Of a stretch of 64,000 bases of DNA, positions 10,127-19,629 are shown piece by piece. The position numbers were made by a program, and so were the translations under genes. The notes beneath the pieces were generated by a model. It did not search any database and was not told where the DNA came from. It saw only the letters and a list, made by a program, of their open reading frames with translations. Each line of letters starts with the position of its first letter. Within the stretch, counting starts at the first letter, position 1. This DNA comes from Pirellulales bacterium (GTDB lineage: Bacteria; Planctomycetota; Planctomycetia; Pirellulales; JANQPP01), in contig JANQPP010000218.1 in NCBI GenBank assembly GCA_028289405.1, positions 1-64,000 on the forward strand, read 5' to 3'.

Positions 10127-11443
10127 TCAATACCGCAGCACCTTGCGGATCAGCACCAGCCCGATAACGATCATGATCAAATTGGCCAGCCACACGCCTT
10201 GCGGGGGCATCGCGCCATCCTTCGCCTGGCCGATGCCCAGCATCAACAGAGGATAATAAAAAATCAGGATCGGCAGAAAGCAGATGAAGAAGCTGGAGAG
10301 AAAGTCGGAGTTCCGCAAACGGACCGCCATTGGTGCCCCCACCAGCACGAAGCAGAGGCAGCTAAAGCCGTTCGCCCAGCGGCGGTGCGGTTCGGTGCGG
10401 AGCCGTGCCAGCCGGTTGTGGGCATCCCGCAGCCGATTCTTTTCCGCGAACCAGGTCGGTCCGGCCACGTCCGCGAAACCGCCGGCCAGCAGAGCATAAC
10501 TGGCCCGCGCGGCGAGCCGTTTTTCCCAGCGTTCGATATCCAAAATCGTGCGCTCAATTTCGCCGGGAATGACGCGGAGCGCCAAATTGGAAGGGGACGT
10601 GTCCGACGACTTCCGCTCGACACTTTCGCTGAGGCTGAAGACGTAGCGGAACGTCTCACGATCCCGGGCCTTGATCGTGCCCATGTCCGCGAAGAGGTCC
10701 CGCAGCAGCACGGTCAGCGTATTTTCCACGGGGTTGCCCCGCAGCTCGGCCGATTCCGCCTGCATCACGATCGGCTCCCCCGCGCCGTAAATCGTGAGCA
10801 CTGGTTTCACCAGTTGCCGCCCGCTGACCTCCTTGACCACGATGGAAAAGTTGGGCGCCTGATACGATTTCTGGGCGCGGAGCGTGCTGTAGGCGATATC
10901 CTCGACGGCCTCGATCACGACCCGTTGCGTGCCGATCCGGCCCCAAGAAACGGCTACGTCATTCAGCCACAGGGCCCACAAACTGAGCAGAAAGGAGAGC
11001 ACGATGGCCGGCCAGAAAATGGCCATGGGGGAAATGCCGGCGCTTTTCAGCGCGACCACTTCGTTATGCGCGGACATGCTCCCGTACACGCTGCATGTGG
11101 CGAAGAGAATCGTCCCGGGAACGGCGAACCGCAGAGCCACCGGCAGGACATAAGGGGTCAACAGCAGCAGTTGCGCGGCGCCCAGGTTTCGCCGCATCCC
11201 TTCAGTCACGACCAACACGATGATGATCATCGTGGTCAACGCGACCAGCGTCACCGCGAACGTTTTGAGCAATTCGAAGAGTACATACCGCGTCAGCCTG
11301 CGGGGCCACAGCTCCGCCGGCTTCCAAATGAAGATCTGCGCGAGCCTCTCGAAGACTTCGCGAACGGAAGCGCTCGCGGCGGGGGAATCCGCCGGCTTCA
11401 GAAATGCACGGAACCTCCTTGTGCCCATCGATCCTTGGCCCAT
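10127..11443 (-). CDS. LptF/LptG-family permease (YjgP/YjgQ)
   Basis: 438 residues with three membrane segments near the N-terminus (about 52-175), a long periplasmic beta-jellyroll-like domain, and three at the C-terminus (about 350-438). This is the standard LptF/LptG layout. With LptB it would extract lipopolysaccharide from the inner membrane, consistent with the lipid A genes at 55-57 kb. The motif HNEVVALKSAGIS in the cytoplasmic loop after TM2 is the typical coupling helix that contacts the ATPase. I cannot say whether it corresponds to LptF or LptG, and no partner gene is adjacent. Confidence 0.9.
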   Translation of the reverse strand: MGQGSMGTRRFRAFLKPADSPAASASVREVFERLAQIFIWKPAELWPRRLTRYVLFELLKTFAVTLVALTTMIIIVLVVTEGMRRNLGAAQLLLLTPYVLPVALRFAVPGTILFATCSVYGSMSAHNEVVALKSAGISPMAIFWPAIVLSFLLSLWALWLNDVAVSWGRIGTQRVVIEAVEDIAYSTLRAQKSYQAPNFSIVVKEVSGRQLVKPVLTIYGAGEPIVMQAESAELRGNPVENTLTVLLRDLFADMGTIKARDRETFRYVFSLSESVERKSSDTSPSNLALRVIPGEIERTILDIERWEKRLAARASYALLAGGFADVAGPTWFAEKNRLRDAHNRLARLRTEPHRRWANGFSCLCFVLVGAPMAVRLRNSDFLSSFFICFLPILIFYYPLLMLGIGQAKDGAMPPQGVWLANLIMIVIGLVLIRKVLRY

Positions 11444-11661
11444 CCCCCGTCATTCCCTCGACGATGATCTAATATCTAATGCTGCCGCGACGCGGGACTC
11501 CTTCCCACTCCCGGGCCATGGTTCGTGGACCAGCCGACGCCGCCGGAACAGACCATCGAACGTTTCGCGTGCCGCGTAGTTTCCTCCAATCCTCCGTTCC
11601 ACGTCAAGCTGGACTTGTGCGGGCTTGCGGAGCGCGTCGCAGATGATCGCCTGACCGCGGT

Positions 11662-13326
11662 TCACAGCCGAAAGCAAACGGCTTCAGCGCCATTGCGGAG
11701 GAAGAGGCGGTCGCGGACTACGATGGGATGGTTCCAGGTCTTGCCCTCCACGGCGGGAATACGGCCCAATTCCTGGGGCCGCGTGCCATCACATTCGAGC
11801 AGGACGAGTTCCCCATGCTCGCTGGTGACGAGCATTTGCCGGACGCCTTCCAACAGCACGGCTTGTCCGAATCCATAGCGGCCCCGCTTCCAGTTCCGCT
11901 GGCCGGTTTCCGCGTCCAAGCAGACGAAGATGTTCTGGTCGAAGCCGAACAGATGGCCTTCCGTGTAAACAAAGTCGTTGAAGGACGGACGCAGTTTTTT
12001 GCTCGACCAGACTTCTTGAATTTGCCAGCCATCCTCCTGGGCCGTGAATTCCAGACAGGCCATGCCGACCCCGTCGCCGAGCGGCACAATCAAGTGGTTG
12101 TCGCTGGTTTGTTGCGGCTGGCAAATGGCCGGGCCTTCCCATTGCTCCGGTTTGTAGCTCCAAAGCTTTTCGCCCGTGGCCGGTTCCAAGGCGTACAGGC
12201 CGTTGGAATCGCCAAACACGACACTGGTCTCGTCGCCCAATTTCACTACCTGTACCGAACTGAAGTTCATCCCCTTGGGACGAATCTGCCAGACAGGCTC
12301 TCCTGTTTCCGCATGATATGCCACCAGTCCGTGCTCCTCGTCTCCACCTGCGTAGACGATGACCGTGTTGTCCAGGACGAGAGGGGAACTGGAGAAACCC
12401 CAAATGGGAAGCGCGGCATTAACTTCCCGCATCAGGTCCCGCTGCCAGACGAGATTACCGGTCGCGGCGTCGAGGCAGGTGAGCAGCGCTTTGGAGCCGA
12501 AGGCGTGGATGCGCCCGTCGGCGAATGTAGGCGTGGCGCGGGGCCCGGCACCGGCCACGACATCGGAGAAACGGGTTTCGTCGGTATGCATCCAGATCAC
12601 TTCGCCCGTTTCGGCGTCATAACAACTGACCGCCTCTTGTTCGCCGCGCTGTTCTTGCGTGAAGAGGCGGCCGGAAACATAGGCGAATGAGGACCAGCCC
12701 GGGCCGATGGGAATCCGCCACATCTCCTCCGGCGGCGAAGCTTCCCAGTCGAGCGGCTGGCCAGAGTATTCCGCGCGGCTAGCCCGGGCAGCGCCACGGA
12801 AACCGGGCCAAAGCGCTTCGGTGGGCACCCAGTCCTCGCCAGGCGTTTCGACCGGCGTAGACATTTCACTGACGAGTTTTTCTTCCGCCGTCGGCGACCA
12901 GCGCCAAGAGATGTCGGGGAGATTCCCTCCATCAAAACCGTCAATCCGCAAAAGCGTGAACGTTCCCCAGATGGCAATGAACCCGAATGCGGACCACGCC
13001 AGCCGCGACCTTTGCGGTTGGTGCCGCGTCAGCCAGAGCACGGCGGGGAGCATCAGCGTGCTCAAGGGAAGCGCGTAGATGAAGAGCCCCATGGCGATCG
13101 AGGAATGCGCCAGCAGAGCCGCGCTCATCGCCGCCAATGCCAGCATGCCGACGTACGAGAAACGTTCCCGCCAGGAAACACGGCTGGCCAGCAAAAGCCA
13201 AAACAGAAACAACAGCAAGCCGAGGGCGGGCCCGGCCAACATATAGCTGAACCGGGTGGCCGTTTTAATGGAGGCCGTGATGGAAACCGCGAAAAATGCT
13301 GCCTGTAAGGCCCAGGCAGGCAACAC
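11662..13326 (-). CDS. Membrane-anchored PQQ-like beta-propeller protein
   Basis: About three or four hydrophobic segments in the first 120 residues are followed by an extracytoplasmic beta-propeller made of PQQ-type repeats (CYDAETGEVIW, CLDAATGNLVW, YHAETGEPVW, ALEPATGEKLW, CLDAETGQRNW). The frame is open from a GTG at 13404, but 13344-13404 is a glycine-riboswitch-like aptamer. I therefore prefer the GTG at 13326, which has AGGA 8 bases upstream; an ATG at 13242 is another option. The protein may scaffold complexes or bind a ligand; no catalytic residues are seen. It resembles the planctomycete PQQ-repeat membrane proteins rather than BamB or quinoprotein dehydrogenases. Confidence 0.85.
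   Translation of the reverse strand: MLPAWALQAAFFAVSITASIKTATRFSYMLAGPALGLLLFLFWLLLASRVSWRERFSYVGMLALAAMSAALLAHSSIAMGLFIYALPLSTLMLPAVLWLTRHQPQRSRLAWSAFGFIAIWGTFTLLRIDGFDGGNLPDISWRWSPTAEEKLVSEMSTPVETPGEDWVPTEALWPGFRGAARASRAEYSGQPLDWEASPPEEMWRIPIGPGWSSFAYVSGRLFTQEQRGEQEAVSCYDAETGEVIWMHTDETRFSDVVAGAGPRATPTFADGRIHAFGSKALLTCLDAATGNLVWQRDLMREVNAALPIWGFSSSPLVLDNTVIVYAGGDEEHGLVAYHAETGEPVWQIRPKGMNFSSVQVVKLGDETSVVFGDSNGLYALEPATGEKLWSYKPEQWEGPAICQPQQTSDNHLIVPLGDGVGMACLEFTAQEDGWQIQEVWSSKKLRPSFNDFVYTEGHLFGFDQNIFVCLDAETGQRNWKRGRYGFGQAVLLEGVRQMLVTSEHGELVLLECDGTRPQELGRIPAVEGKTWNHPIVVRDRLFLRNGAEAVCFRL
13292..13324 (-). terminator. Terminator-like hairpin after the glycine aptamer
   Basis: On the minus strand GTTGCCTG (13324-13317) pairs with CAGGCAGC (13305-13298), 8 bp with one T-G pair and an 11-base loop, directly followed by ATTTTT. 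It begins at the proposed GTG start of the downstream gene, so either it is the expression platform and translation starts further in, or it is coding sequence that folds by chance. Confidence 0.5.
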
Positions 13327-13343
13327 CGGCCAGATCCTGGGAA

Positions 13344-13404
13344 CTCTGCCTTTTGCCTGAGAGGTTGCTGTATCGGTGGGGCTAATAATGCTTTCCTCTC
13401 CCAC
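13344..13404 (-). ncRNA. Glycine riboswitch-like aptamer
   Basis: On the minus strand the element reads GTGGGAGAGG, then a short variable arm, CACCGA, AGCAA, CCTCTC, CAGGCAAAAGG and CAGAG. These are, in order, the conserved blocks of the glycine aptamer consensus. GAGAGG (13400-13395) pairs perfectly with CCTCTC (13364-13359). Only one aptamer is visible. The gene behind it encodes a PQQ-repeat membrane protein, not a glycine cleavage gene. CCAG/CTGG around the Shine-Dalgarno-like AGGA (13338-13335), or the hairpin at 13292-13324, could be the switch. Confidence 0.72.
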
Positions 13405-13470
13405 TCACGCTGATTGTCGAGCCTAGCCGATGGAGTAATCCAAATCAGACAAGTCAACGCCCTCGATTTC

Positions 13471-14223
13471 CTACTTCTTGCGTTCCAAATTCACGAGCGG
13501 CTGGGAAAAACCTTTCGCTTCAAATTTCTCGGGCCGTTTCTCGGCGGAAAAACAGAGCACCAGCGTGTCCTCATCCACCAGGCGGTAAATGCCAAATGAT
13601 TTTTTTCCTTTGGAATCGGCGGGACCTTCGTGAATGCGGAAGTCCAACTGCTTGTGCGGCTTCGTCCCCGAATCGACAAATACGGTCATTTCATATGAAC
13701 GAGAGGGGGCTTTGACGGAAATGGACGCACCATCAAATGAATAATTCACGTAACCACCGGCATAAGATCGGGCGGTCCAGGTACCTTGTAGTTTGCGAAG
13801 GTCCGGATCGCGCGACAGCGGAACGTCCCACTGGGCGAAACCTTCTTGCCGGAAATCATTGGGAAGATCCTCAATCCCGAAACATAGCCGCAGGCTGCCA
13901 TCCTTCTCGAAGCGATAGATGGCCGGGCAGGTCTTTCCCTTGGCATCGGGCGTGGCATTCTTGATTTTTAGATCGACCCGTTTGTGCGGCTTTTGGTCCG
14001 GCTGGATGGCGAGTTCGATTTCATATTTTCGCTGCGCGCCTTGCACCGTCAGTTGATCTCCATCAATGGTGAACACGGTCCGGTGGCCGCCAAAGACATC
14101 GGTGATCCAAACGCCCTGCATTTTTTTCAGATCTTCCGGCACCTCCGCATCCGCCGCGAAAACGTGCGAGACGGCCAAACAAACCAGGAGAACGGCGCTG
14201 GCCAATGTACGTTTGCGTTTCAT
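13471..14223 (-). CDS. Exported TIGR03067-type protein, two repeats
   Basis: The start at 14223 is chosen over the ATG at 14241 because GGGAG lies 7 bases upstream and the signal peptide follows at once (TLASAVLLVCLAVSHVFA). The mature part has two homologous repeats of about 110 residues, each beginning with 'LKKMQGVW' or 'LRKLQGTW'. They continue with the pattern 'PHKRVDLKI' or 'PHKQLDFRI', 'KGKTCPAIYRFEKDGSLRLCFG' split across the core, and 'P--F---GF'. This is the lipocalin-like TIGR03067 family of planctomycetes, which has no known function. It is an exported, probably periplasmic protein. Confidence 0.87.
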   Translation of the reverse strand: MKRKRTLASAVLLVCLAVSHVFAADAEVPEDLKKMQGVWITDVFGGHRTVFTIDGDQLTVQGAQRKYEIELAIQPDQKPHKRVDLKIKNATPDAKGKTCPAIYRFEKDGSLRLCFGIEDLPNDFRQEGFAQWDVPLSRDPDLRKLQGTWTARSYAGGYVNYSFDGASISVKAPSRSYEMTVFVDSGTKPHKQLDFRIHEGPADSKGKKSFGIYRLVDEDTLVLCFSAEKRPEKFEAKGFSQPLVNLERKK

Positions 14224-14640
14224 GAGATTCTCCCTAGGCAATCATGGTTACTTTGCTAGAACGCTATAAAGCAGTGATCCGTGAGCAGAAAGGCGAATCC
14301 GCAAGAGTACGATCAAGTCCAATCTACCGCTACTCGCCTCCTAGAATTTCCCTTCTATTCGTTGAAGTGAACGATTTGGATTCACGGGCGGTTAAGAAAA
14401 AACTTCGCGAGGTTGATTTCGCGACATTAGATCCGCCCTGTGCAAACAAACGGGCAGGGGAGACTACTCTGAAAGCCGCCCAATTTCGCGCCTGAAGGAA
14501 GAATCAAGGCCGGCGCATCCCTTATGCAGAGAGTGGAGGGGAAGCATTCCCCTGGGAGGGTGTGGGCAGCCATGAAAACAACGAGTAGATTTCCGCGCGT
14601 CTGCACGTGACGAGGATTCGTTTCTAGCAAGCGGTGGCCG
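14224..14640. other. Intergenic region without a gene
   Basis: 417 bases between two minus-strand genes. The open frames inside are short and lack a ribosome site. The only structure I see is a perfect 7-bp hairpin AGGGGAA-GCA-TTCCCCT at 14537-14553 without a T tract. The promoter for the gene starting at 14223 should lie here, but I cannot place it with confidence. Confidence 0.4.
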
Positions 14641-15924
14641 TCAAAAAATTCGCAACAGGTCGAGATGCGGCGCATAGGCGTAGTCAACCGGCTCGTACGA
14701 GATGGCGAGCTCCGGGGTCATCAGCCGCTGGCCACCTTGCGCGCGGGAAGTGAGCAGGCGGTCCAGCACACCGGAGGTTAGATACGTGCGTTCCGCCGGA
14801 TAAGCCGGCTTCCCCGTATGGATCATTTGCTCAACGCCCTTGAGCAAATAGGCGAAGTGGGGATAGCGTGGTTCGGGCCGCTCTTCGGCGCGGACCGCCA
14901 CGGGCGACTCACCAGGCGTTAAGAACGCTGCCGAAATGCCCCGCGCGATGCCGGGCAACATCACGACCGGCGCCAGCAAGCCATCCCGATACTGGACGAG
15001 AAAGACCGCACACTCCGTTAGCAAGCTTTCGAGTACCGCTTCCAGCTTGGTCTGACTGGCGCGGAGCGCCATCTTCAACAACCCTTCATGAATCGTGCCG
15101 TCGCGCAGCAGCCTGCCCAGGGAATCACCGGGCAGGCATTGCACGGAGGCCACGCCGGTCTCCGCTCCGGCTCTCCGTTCCAGTAAGCATTGCAGGAAAT
15201 CCAACGTGTGAAAGCCGTACACATCAAGGCCGGAATAGCCAACGCCCACGCACGCCTCGATGCGGCTCTTCCACGGCAGCGTCCCGTCCGGATCGCGATA
15301 GCTGACTGGCAGTGAAGAACCGGCCATCAGCGGTATGTTGAGCTGACGGGCACGTTCGTACATCCAGTGGGCGTCTTCCCACTGGGGGCCAAAATGTTTG
15401 TCGTTGAAGACCGGGACGACCCGCCCATGGCGTTCGAAGGTTGACGCGATCTCCGCGAAGAAACGCCGCCGGGGATAAAGGTGCTGTCCCTTGTCATTCC
15501 AAGGATAGTCACCATGCTCACCGATACTCAGCACGCCGTCCACGGCCACACGGCCGGTGCCCAGCGTGATCGCCTGTTCGATGCTCCCTGTGATGGGAAA
15601 CCTATGCTCCGTCGACAGCCGCCTAGACATGTCCCCCTCGGGAAATTGGTCCACGTACAGCGAGGCCAGACGCAGCGCCGGCCCCGGTCCGCCTTCATGT
15701 TTCCAACCCTTGAGGATCTTGCTCACAATCACGTCGGCGTGTGAATTGTGGCGGTAAACGGTCACGATCGCCGCGACCGATTTCGTGTCCTCTTCCTCGC
15801 GTGCCCTAGCCCAGCGAAGGGGAGCCGCGCCTGCCGCGAGCGCCGCACCGGTTGCCGACAAAAAGCCGCGACGGTGCAACGGTCGATCGGCGTCACGAGG
15901 CTGTGGATGGAAGTTGATTGCCAT
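14641..15924 (-). CDS. Tat-exported protein of unknown function
   Basis: 427 residues from the ATG at 15924; an in-frame ATG at 15984 would add 20 residues that do not look like a signal. The N-terminus has a twin-arginine signal HRRGFLSATGAALAAGAAPL. The mature protein contains VAAIVTVYRHNSHADVIVSKILKG, a central GVLSIGEHGDYPWNDKGQ and VVPVFNDKHFGPQWEDAHWM. I do not recognise a catalytic family with confidence; the first part has the look of a nucleotide- or cofactor-fold enzyme such as the Gfo/Idh-like planctomycete proteins. Not obviously in an operon with the thioredoxin-like gene upstream (111-base gap). Confidence 0.75.
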   Translation of the reverse strand: MAINFHPQPRDADRPLHRRGFLSATGAALAAGAAPLRWARAREEEDTKSVAAIVTVYRHNSHADVIVSKILKGWKHEGGPGPALRLASLYVDQFPEGDMSRRLSTEHRFPITGSIEQAITLGTGRVAVDGVLSIGEHGDYPWNDKGQHLYPRRRFFAEIASTFERHGRVVPVFNDKHFGPQWEDAHWMYERARQLNIPLMAGSSLPVSYRDPDGTLPWKSRIEACVGVGYSGLDVYGFHTLDFLQCLLERRAGAETGVASVQCLPGDSLGRLLRDGTIHEGLLKMALRASQTKLEAVLESLLTECAVFLVQYRDGLLAPVVMLPGIARGISAAFLTPGESPVAVRAEERPEPRYPHFAYLLKGVEQMIHTGKPAYPAERTYLTSGVLDRLLTSRAQGGQRLMTPELAISYEPVDYAYAPHLDLLRIF

Positions 15925-16035
15925 GGGAACAGACCTGTTGGCTGGTGTGAAAACCCAAACTCCGTTGGGCTGGATGTCCGTCAAGGTTATCTCAAGTCGG
16001 CCGTCTCGTTGATGATTTCCAAATCGGCTGCCCGG

Positions 16036-17271
16036 CTACGGCGACTCCGCGCCGCTTTCGCGTAACGCTTCCCGTGCCTCTCGGAGATCCTCACGGAGGT
16101 AGTCCAACGTGAAGTTCCGTTTCACCGCATTCTCTTCCGCTTCGTAGCGGGCGACCATGCCTTCCAACAGCCGCACCTTGTCCTCAAGATGCCCCGCGTG
16201 GCCATACTGATGGGCCAGTTGGTAATCCAACTGGAATTTCAGGCGATTCGGCGTCTCCGTGTCCGCGCCGCTGTGCAGGACCTTTTCCGCGGCGCGGAGA
16301 GATTCTTCGACCAGCGCCGGGGAAATCGCCTCGTCACGCCCACGACGCTGAGCAAGATCCACCAGTGTCGTGGCATAGACTACGCTGGCGCGTGGATTGT
16401 CTGACGCGGATTCAAGCGCCCGGGCAACCACTTCTTCTAACTCCGCACGATCCTCCACGGAGCACGACAGTAAATCGAACAGATAGCCGTTCGTTTCGAT
16501 CTCGACGTAGCGCCAGTTGGCGGGGCGTTCGCTTGGCGGCGTGGCCAGGATTTCCTGGTAAATCTCGATCACGCGGCGGCGATCCGCCTTGCTCACCTCG
16601 CCACGACGCATCAACCCGGTGTACAGGTAGCGGACCTGCGATCCGAGCATGTTACGGGCATGGATTTTGGCGAAGGCGTCGCGATCCCATGTATCGTTCA
16701 CGATCGCCGCCAGCGCGTCGGCCATTTCATCAGAATTTGTGCCGGCCCAGGCGATCCGGCCATCTTTGCCCACGATCACCGAGAACGGGAGCGAGGCGAC
16801 ACGAAGCGGTTGCAGGTAATCTTTCTCCGTCGAACTATCGGGATCAGCGGCCAGGCGATAGACCCGGGCCAAATCCGCGTAGGTCCGCGCGTCATCTCTG
16901 GCGAGCGGCTTGGGCAGCAACGCCCCCACCTTTTGCGGGCTCTCGTGGCTCACGCCAATGATCACCACGCGGTCGCCGTATTTGGATTGCAATTCCGCCA
17001 GATGGGGCATCACCAACAGGCAGGGTGCGCAATACGTGCCCCAGAAGTCGAGGACGTAAACCGTGTCCGGCTCGAACTCCGTCACTGGCTGGCGACCGTC
17101 GTCGTCGTGGAGCATCCAATGCTCAATGGCCAAAGCAGGAGCCGGCGACCCAATAGTGAGTGAAGGGGGTGCGAACAGATCCTCCTCAACCGTTTCATTC
17201 GCGAAACCACGCGATTGCAGGCATGTGGCCAGGCAGATGAGGAGACATAACGCGAAGGCTCGGATTTTCAT
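16036..17271 (-). CDS. Exported thioredoxin-like (TlpA/redoxin) protein
   Basis: 411 residues. A signal peptide (FALCLLICLATCLQSRGFA) is followed by a thioredoxin-fold domain, residues about 40-195, with the active-site motif DFWGTYCAPCLLVMPHL (Cys-Ala-Pro-Cys) and a cis-Pro region LRVASLPFSVIVG. About 200 further residues are helical, with charged segments that suggest TPR-like or coiled helices (for example DRAELEEVVARALESA and EDKVRLLEGMVARYEAEE). It probably acts as a periplasmic thiol oxidoreductase, reducing or exchanging disulfides. The helical half may bind a partner. Confidence 0.85.
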   Translation of the reverse strand: MKIRAFALCLLICLATCLQSRGFANETVEEDLFAPPSLTIGSPAPALAIEHWMLHDDDGRQPVTEFEPDTVYVLDFWGTYCAPCLLVMPHLAELQSKYGDRVVIIGVSHESPQKVGALLPKPLARDDARTYADLARVYRLAADPDSSTEKDYLQPLRVASLPFSVIVGKDGRIAWAGTNSDEMADALAAIVNDTWDRDAFAKIHARNMLGSQVRYLYTGLMRRGEVSKADRRRVIEIYQEILATPPSERPANWRYVEIETNGYLFDLLSCSVEDRAELEEVVARALESASDNPRASVVYATTLVDLAQRRGRDEAISPALVEESLRAAEKVLHSGADTETPNRLKFQLDYQLAHQYGHAGHLEDKVRLLEGMVARYEAEENAVKRNFTLDYLREDLREAREALRESGAESP

Positions 17272-17451
17272 GGCCAGTTCTCATCCTTCGGGTCGTGAAG
17301 ATCATGTGAGACACGCTGGCCGCCATCCTATCATGTCTGAAACGTCACGCCACCAGGCAAGTTTGACGTGATCCGCCGTTTTTCGTAGGTTGTTAAGCAT
17401 CCTGCCGTTACGTGATTTTTCCCGCCTCCGATCGATTCCCAGGGGTTGCCC

Positions 17452-19629
17452 ATGGGCCTGCCGCGCTGTGCATTCTTTTATCTGTTCGCTGGGTTTCTGG
17501 CGCTGGTCGTCACCGCCAGCGGTCAAGCTGTGGCTGAGGAAAATGTCCTGCCACCGGAAGAAGTCGACTTCTTCGAACGCCGCATTCGGCCCGTGCTCGT
17601 GGCCCGCTGCTACGAATGCCATTCGGCCCAAGCCGACGCGGTGGAAGGGGAATTACGGCTGGATTCCCGCGCGGGCTGGCAGCAGGGCGGGGTCTCCGGC
17701 GCGGCGATCGTGCCCGGCGATCCGGACGCCAGCCCGTTGATGGAAGCGATCCGGCATGAAGGTCTGGAAATGCCTCCCGAGGAACGGTTGCCCGACGAAG
17801 TGGTGGCCGACTTCCAGAAGTGGATCGCGCGCGGCGCGGTCGATCCCCGCGAAGAAGACGCGACGGCAGCAACCGATGCACCCGCCGGGATTGATTGGGA
17901 GGAAGCCCGACAGTTCTGGTCGTTTCAACCGCCCCGAAAGCAGGCGCTACCCACGGTGGAGCATGGCGATTGGCCCCGGCAACGGCTTGACTACTTCGTG
18001 CTAGAACGTTTGGAAGCAGCGGGGCTTGCTCCCAACGAAAAAGCGGATCGACGCACGTGGATCCGCCGTGTGACGTTCGATCTCATTGGGCTCCCACCAA
18101 CGCCGAAAGAAGTGCGCGCCTTCCTGCGGGATTCCACTCCCACCGCGCATGAACGCGTGGTGGACCGCTTGCTCGATTCGACGCATTACGGGGAACGCTG
18201 GGCGCGCATGTGGCTCGACTTGGCGAGGTACGCGGAGGATCAAGCCCACATCGTGGGGAACGACCGCTCGCTTTGTTACCCCAACGCCTATTTATATCGG
18301 GACTGGGTGATCGAGGCCCTCAACGCGGGCATGCCGTACGATGAATTCATTCGCCGGCAATTGGCGGCGGATCTGCTGTTGCCTGATGAGCCCGAGGAGC
18401 ATGCCGCGCTCGGATTTTTGGGATTGGGACCCAAGTATTATCGCCGCGGCGCGCCCGAGGTCATGGCTGATGAGTGGGAGGACCGCGTGGATGTCGTCAC
18501 GCGGGGACTGCTCGGCCTCACCGTGGCCTGTGCCCGCTGCCATGACCATAAATACGACCCAATTCCCACCGAGGACTATTACGCTCTTGCCGGCGTCTTC
18601 GCCAGCACGCAGATGCTGAACCGGCCACTGAATTCGGAGGTCGAAACCAAGGAGGATGGCCAAGCGAAAGATCCGCTGCATGCCCTGCACATCGTGCGAG
18701 ATGGCGAGCCCCAGGACCTGCCCGTCTATCGCCGCGGCGACGTGACCAAGCCGGGCGAGATCGTTCCCCGTCGATTTTTGCAAGCGCTCTCCGCTACGGA
18801 GCCCTGTTCGCTGGACGAGGGGAGTGGCCGCTTACCGCTGGCGGAAGCCATCGCTTCACCGGAGAATCCGCTCACAGCGCGGGTGATTGTCAACCGCGTG
18901 TGGGGGGAATTGTTCGGGCAGCCCCTGGTGCGCACGCCGAGCAACTTCGGCAAACTGGGAGAACGGCCCACGCATCCCCGGCTGCTGGATGATCTGTCCG
19001 CGCGGTTCATGGCGGAAGGCTGGCGGCTCAAGGCGCTGCAGCGGGAGATCGTCCTCTCCGCCACCTACCGGCAGAGCAGCCATGTCGACGAGGTAAAGTA
19101 CCAGCAAGATCCGGACAATCGACTGCTGGGCCGCATGAACCGCCGCCGGCTCAGTGTGGAGGCCTGGCGGGATGCCGTGCTCACCGTGACGGGGAAAATA
19201 GATGACACCGTCGGCGGCCCTTCCCTGAAACCGGCCGATCCCGGAGAGCGGCGGCGTACGGTCTACAGTGAAGTCAGCCGGCTGGAACTGAATAAGATGC
19301 TGTCTCTGTTCGATTTTCCCGATCCCAGCGCGCACAGCGCTGGGCGGGCGGAAACCACCACTCCGTTGCAAAAGCTGTTCGTGATGAACAGCCCCTTTAT
19401 GCTAGCCCAAGCAAAGACGCTGGCCGCACGGTTGCAAGCGGACGCTGAGCAAAACCACGCCGCGCGAATTCGTCAGGTATACCGGCTCCTGTTTGGCCGT
19501 CCCGTTTCAGATGTCGAACTGAAAGTCGGACTGCAATATCTCACGGATGCTCCGGCGGACGATGAAGCGGCCTGGACGGAATACGCGCAAGCGCTCCTCG
19601 CTTCCAACGAAATGTGGATTCTCGATTGA
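17452..19629 (+). CDS. Planctomycete cytochrome-type PSCyt1/DUF1549/DUF1553 protein
   Basis: The start at the ATG at 17452 is supported by AGGGG 8 bases upstream. A signal peptide is followed by a PSCyt1 c-type heme domain with the single heme motif CYECH (about residue 50). Next come DUF1549 (PSCyt2; YAEDQAHIVGNDRSL region) and a C-terminal DUF1553 (PSD1) domain from about residue 460. CARCHDHKYDPI within the DUF1549 part adds another CxxCH. Such proteins are periplasmic and nearly always precede a DUF1501 gene, as here. They are thought to take part in oxidative breakdown of complex polysaccharides. The stop overlaps the next start (ATGA). Confidence 0.92.
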   Translation: MGLPRCAFFYLFAGFLALVVTASGQAVAEENVLPPEEVDFFERRIRPVLVARCYECHSAQADAVEGELRLDSRAGWQQGGVSGAAIVPGDPDASPLMEAIRHEGLEMPPEERLPDEVVADFQKWIARGAVDPREEDATAATDAPAGIDWEEARQFWSFQPPRKQALPTVEHGDWPRQRLDYFVLERLEAAGLAPNEKADRRTWIRRVTFDLIGLPPTPKEVRAFLRDSTPTAHERVVDRLLDSTHYGERWARMWLDLARYAEDQAHIVGNDRSLCYPNAYLYRDWVIEALNAGMPYDEFIRRQLAADLLLPDEPEEHAALGFLGLGPKYYRRGAPEVMADEWEDRVDVVTRGLLGLTVACARCHDHKYDPIPTEDYYALAGVFASTQMLNRPLNSEVETKEDGQAKDPLHALHIVRDGEPQDLPVYRRGDVTKPGEIVPRRFLQALSATEPCSLDEGSGRLPLAEAIASPENPLTARVIVNRVWGELFGQPLVRTPSNFGKLGERPTHPRLLDDLSARFMAEGWRLKALQREIVLSATYRQSSHVDEVKYQQDPDNRLLGRMNRRRLSVEAWRDAVLTVTGKIDDTVGGPSLKPADPGERRRTVYSEVSRLELNKMLSLFDFPDPSAHSAGRAETTTPLQKLFVMNSPFMLAQAKTLAARLQADAEQNHAARIRQVYRLLFGRPVSDVELKVGLQYLTDAPADDEAAWTEYAQALLASNEMWILD

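Noticed and set aside
10094-11467. 457-residue open frame on the plus strand
   Set aside because: Antisense to the LptF/LptG-type gene, very His/Gln/Arg-rich, no ribosome site or domain.
14244-14495. 83-residue open frame on the plus strand
   Set aside because: No ribosome site, no recognisable domain, and weak protein-like composition.
14537-14553. AGGGGAA-GCA-TTCCCCT hairpin
   Set aside because: A short perfect stem but without T tract or conserved context; kept only as a remark in the intergenic entry.
17363-17391. Promoter candidate TTGACG upstream of the PSD1 gene
   Set aside because: The -35 is good but no acceptable -10 lies at 16-18 bases.
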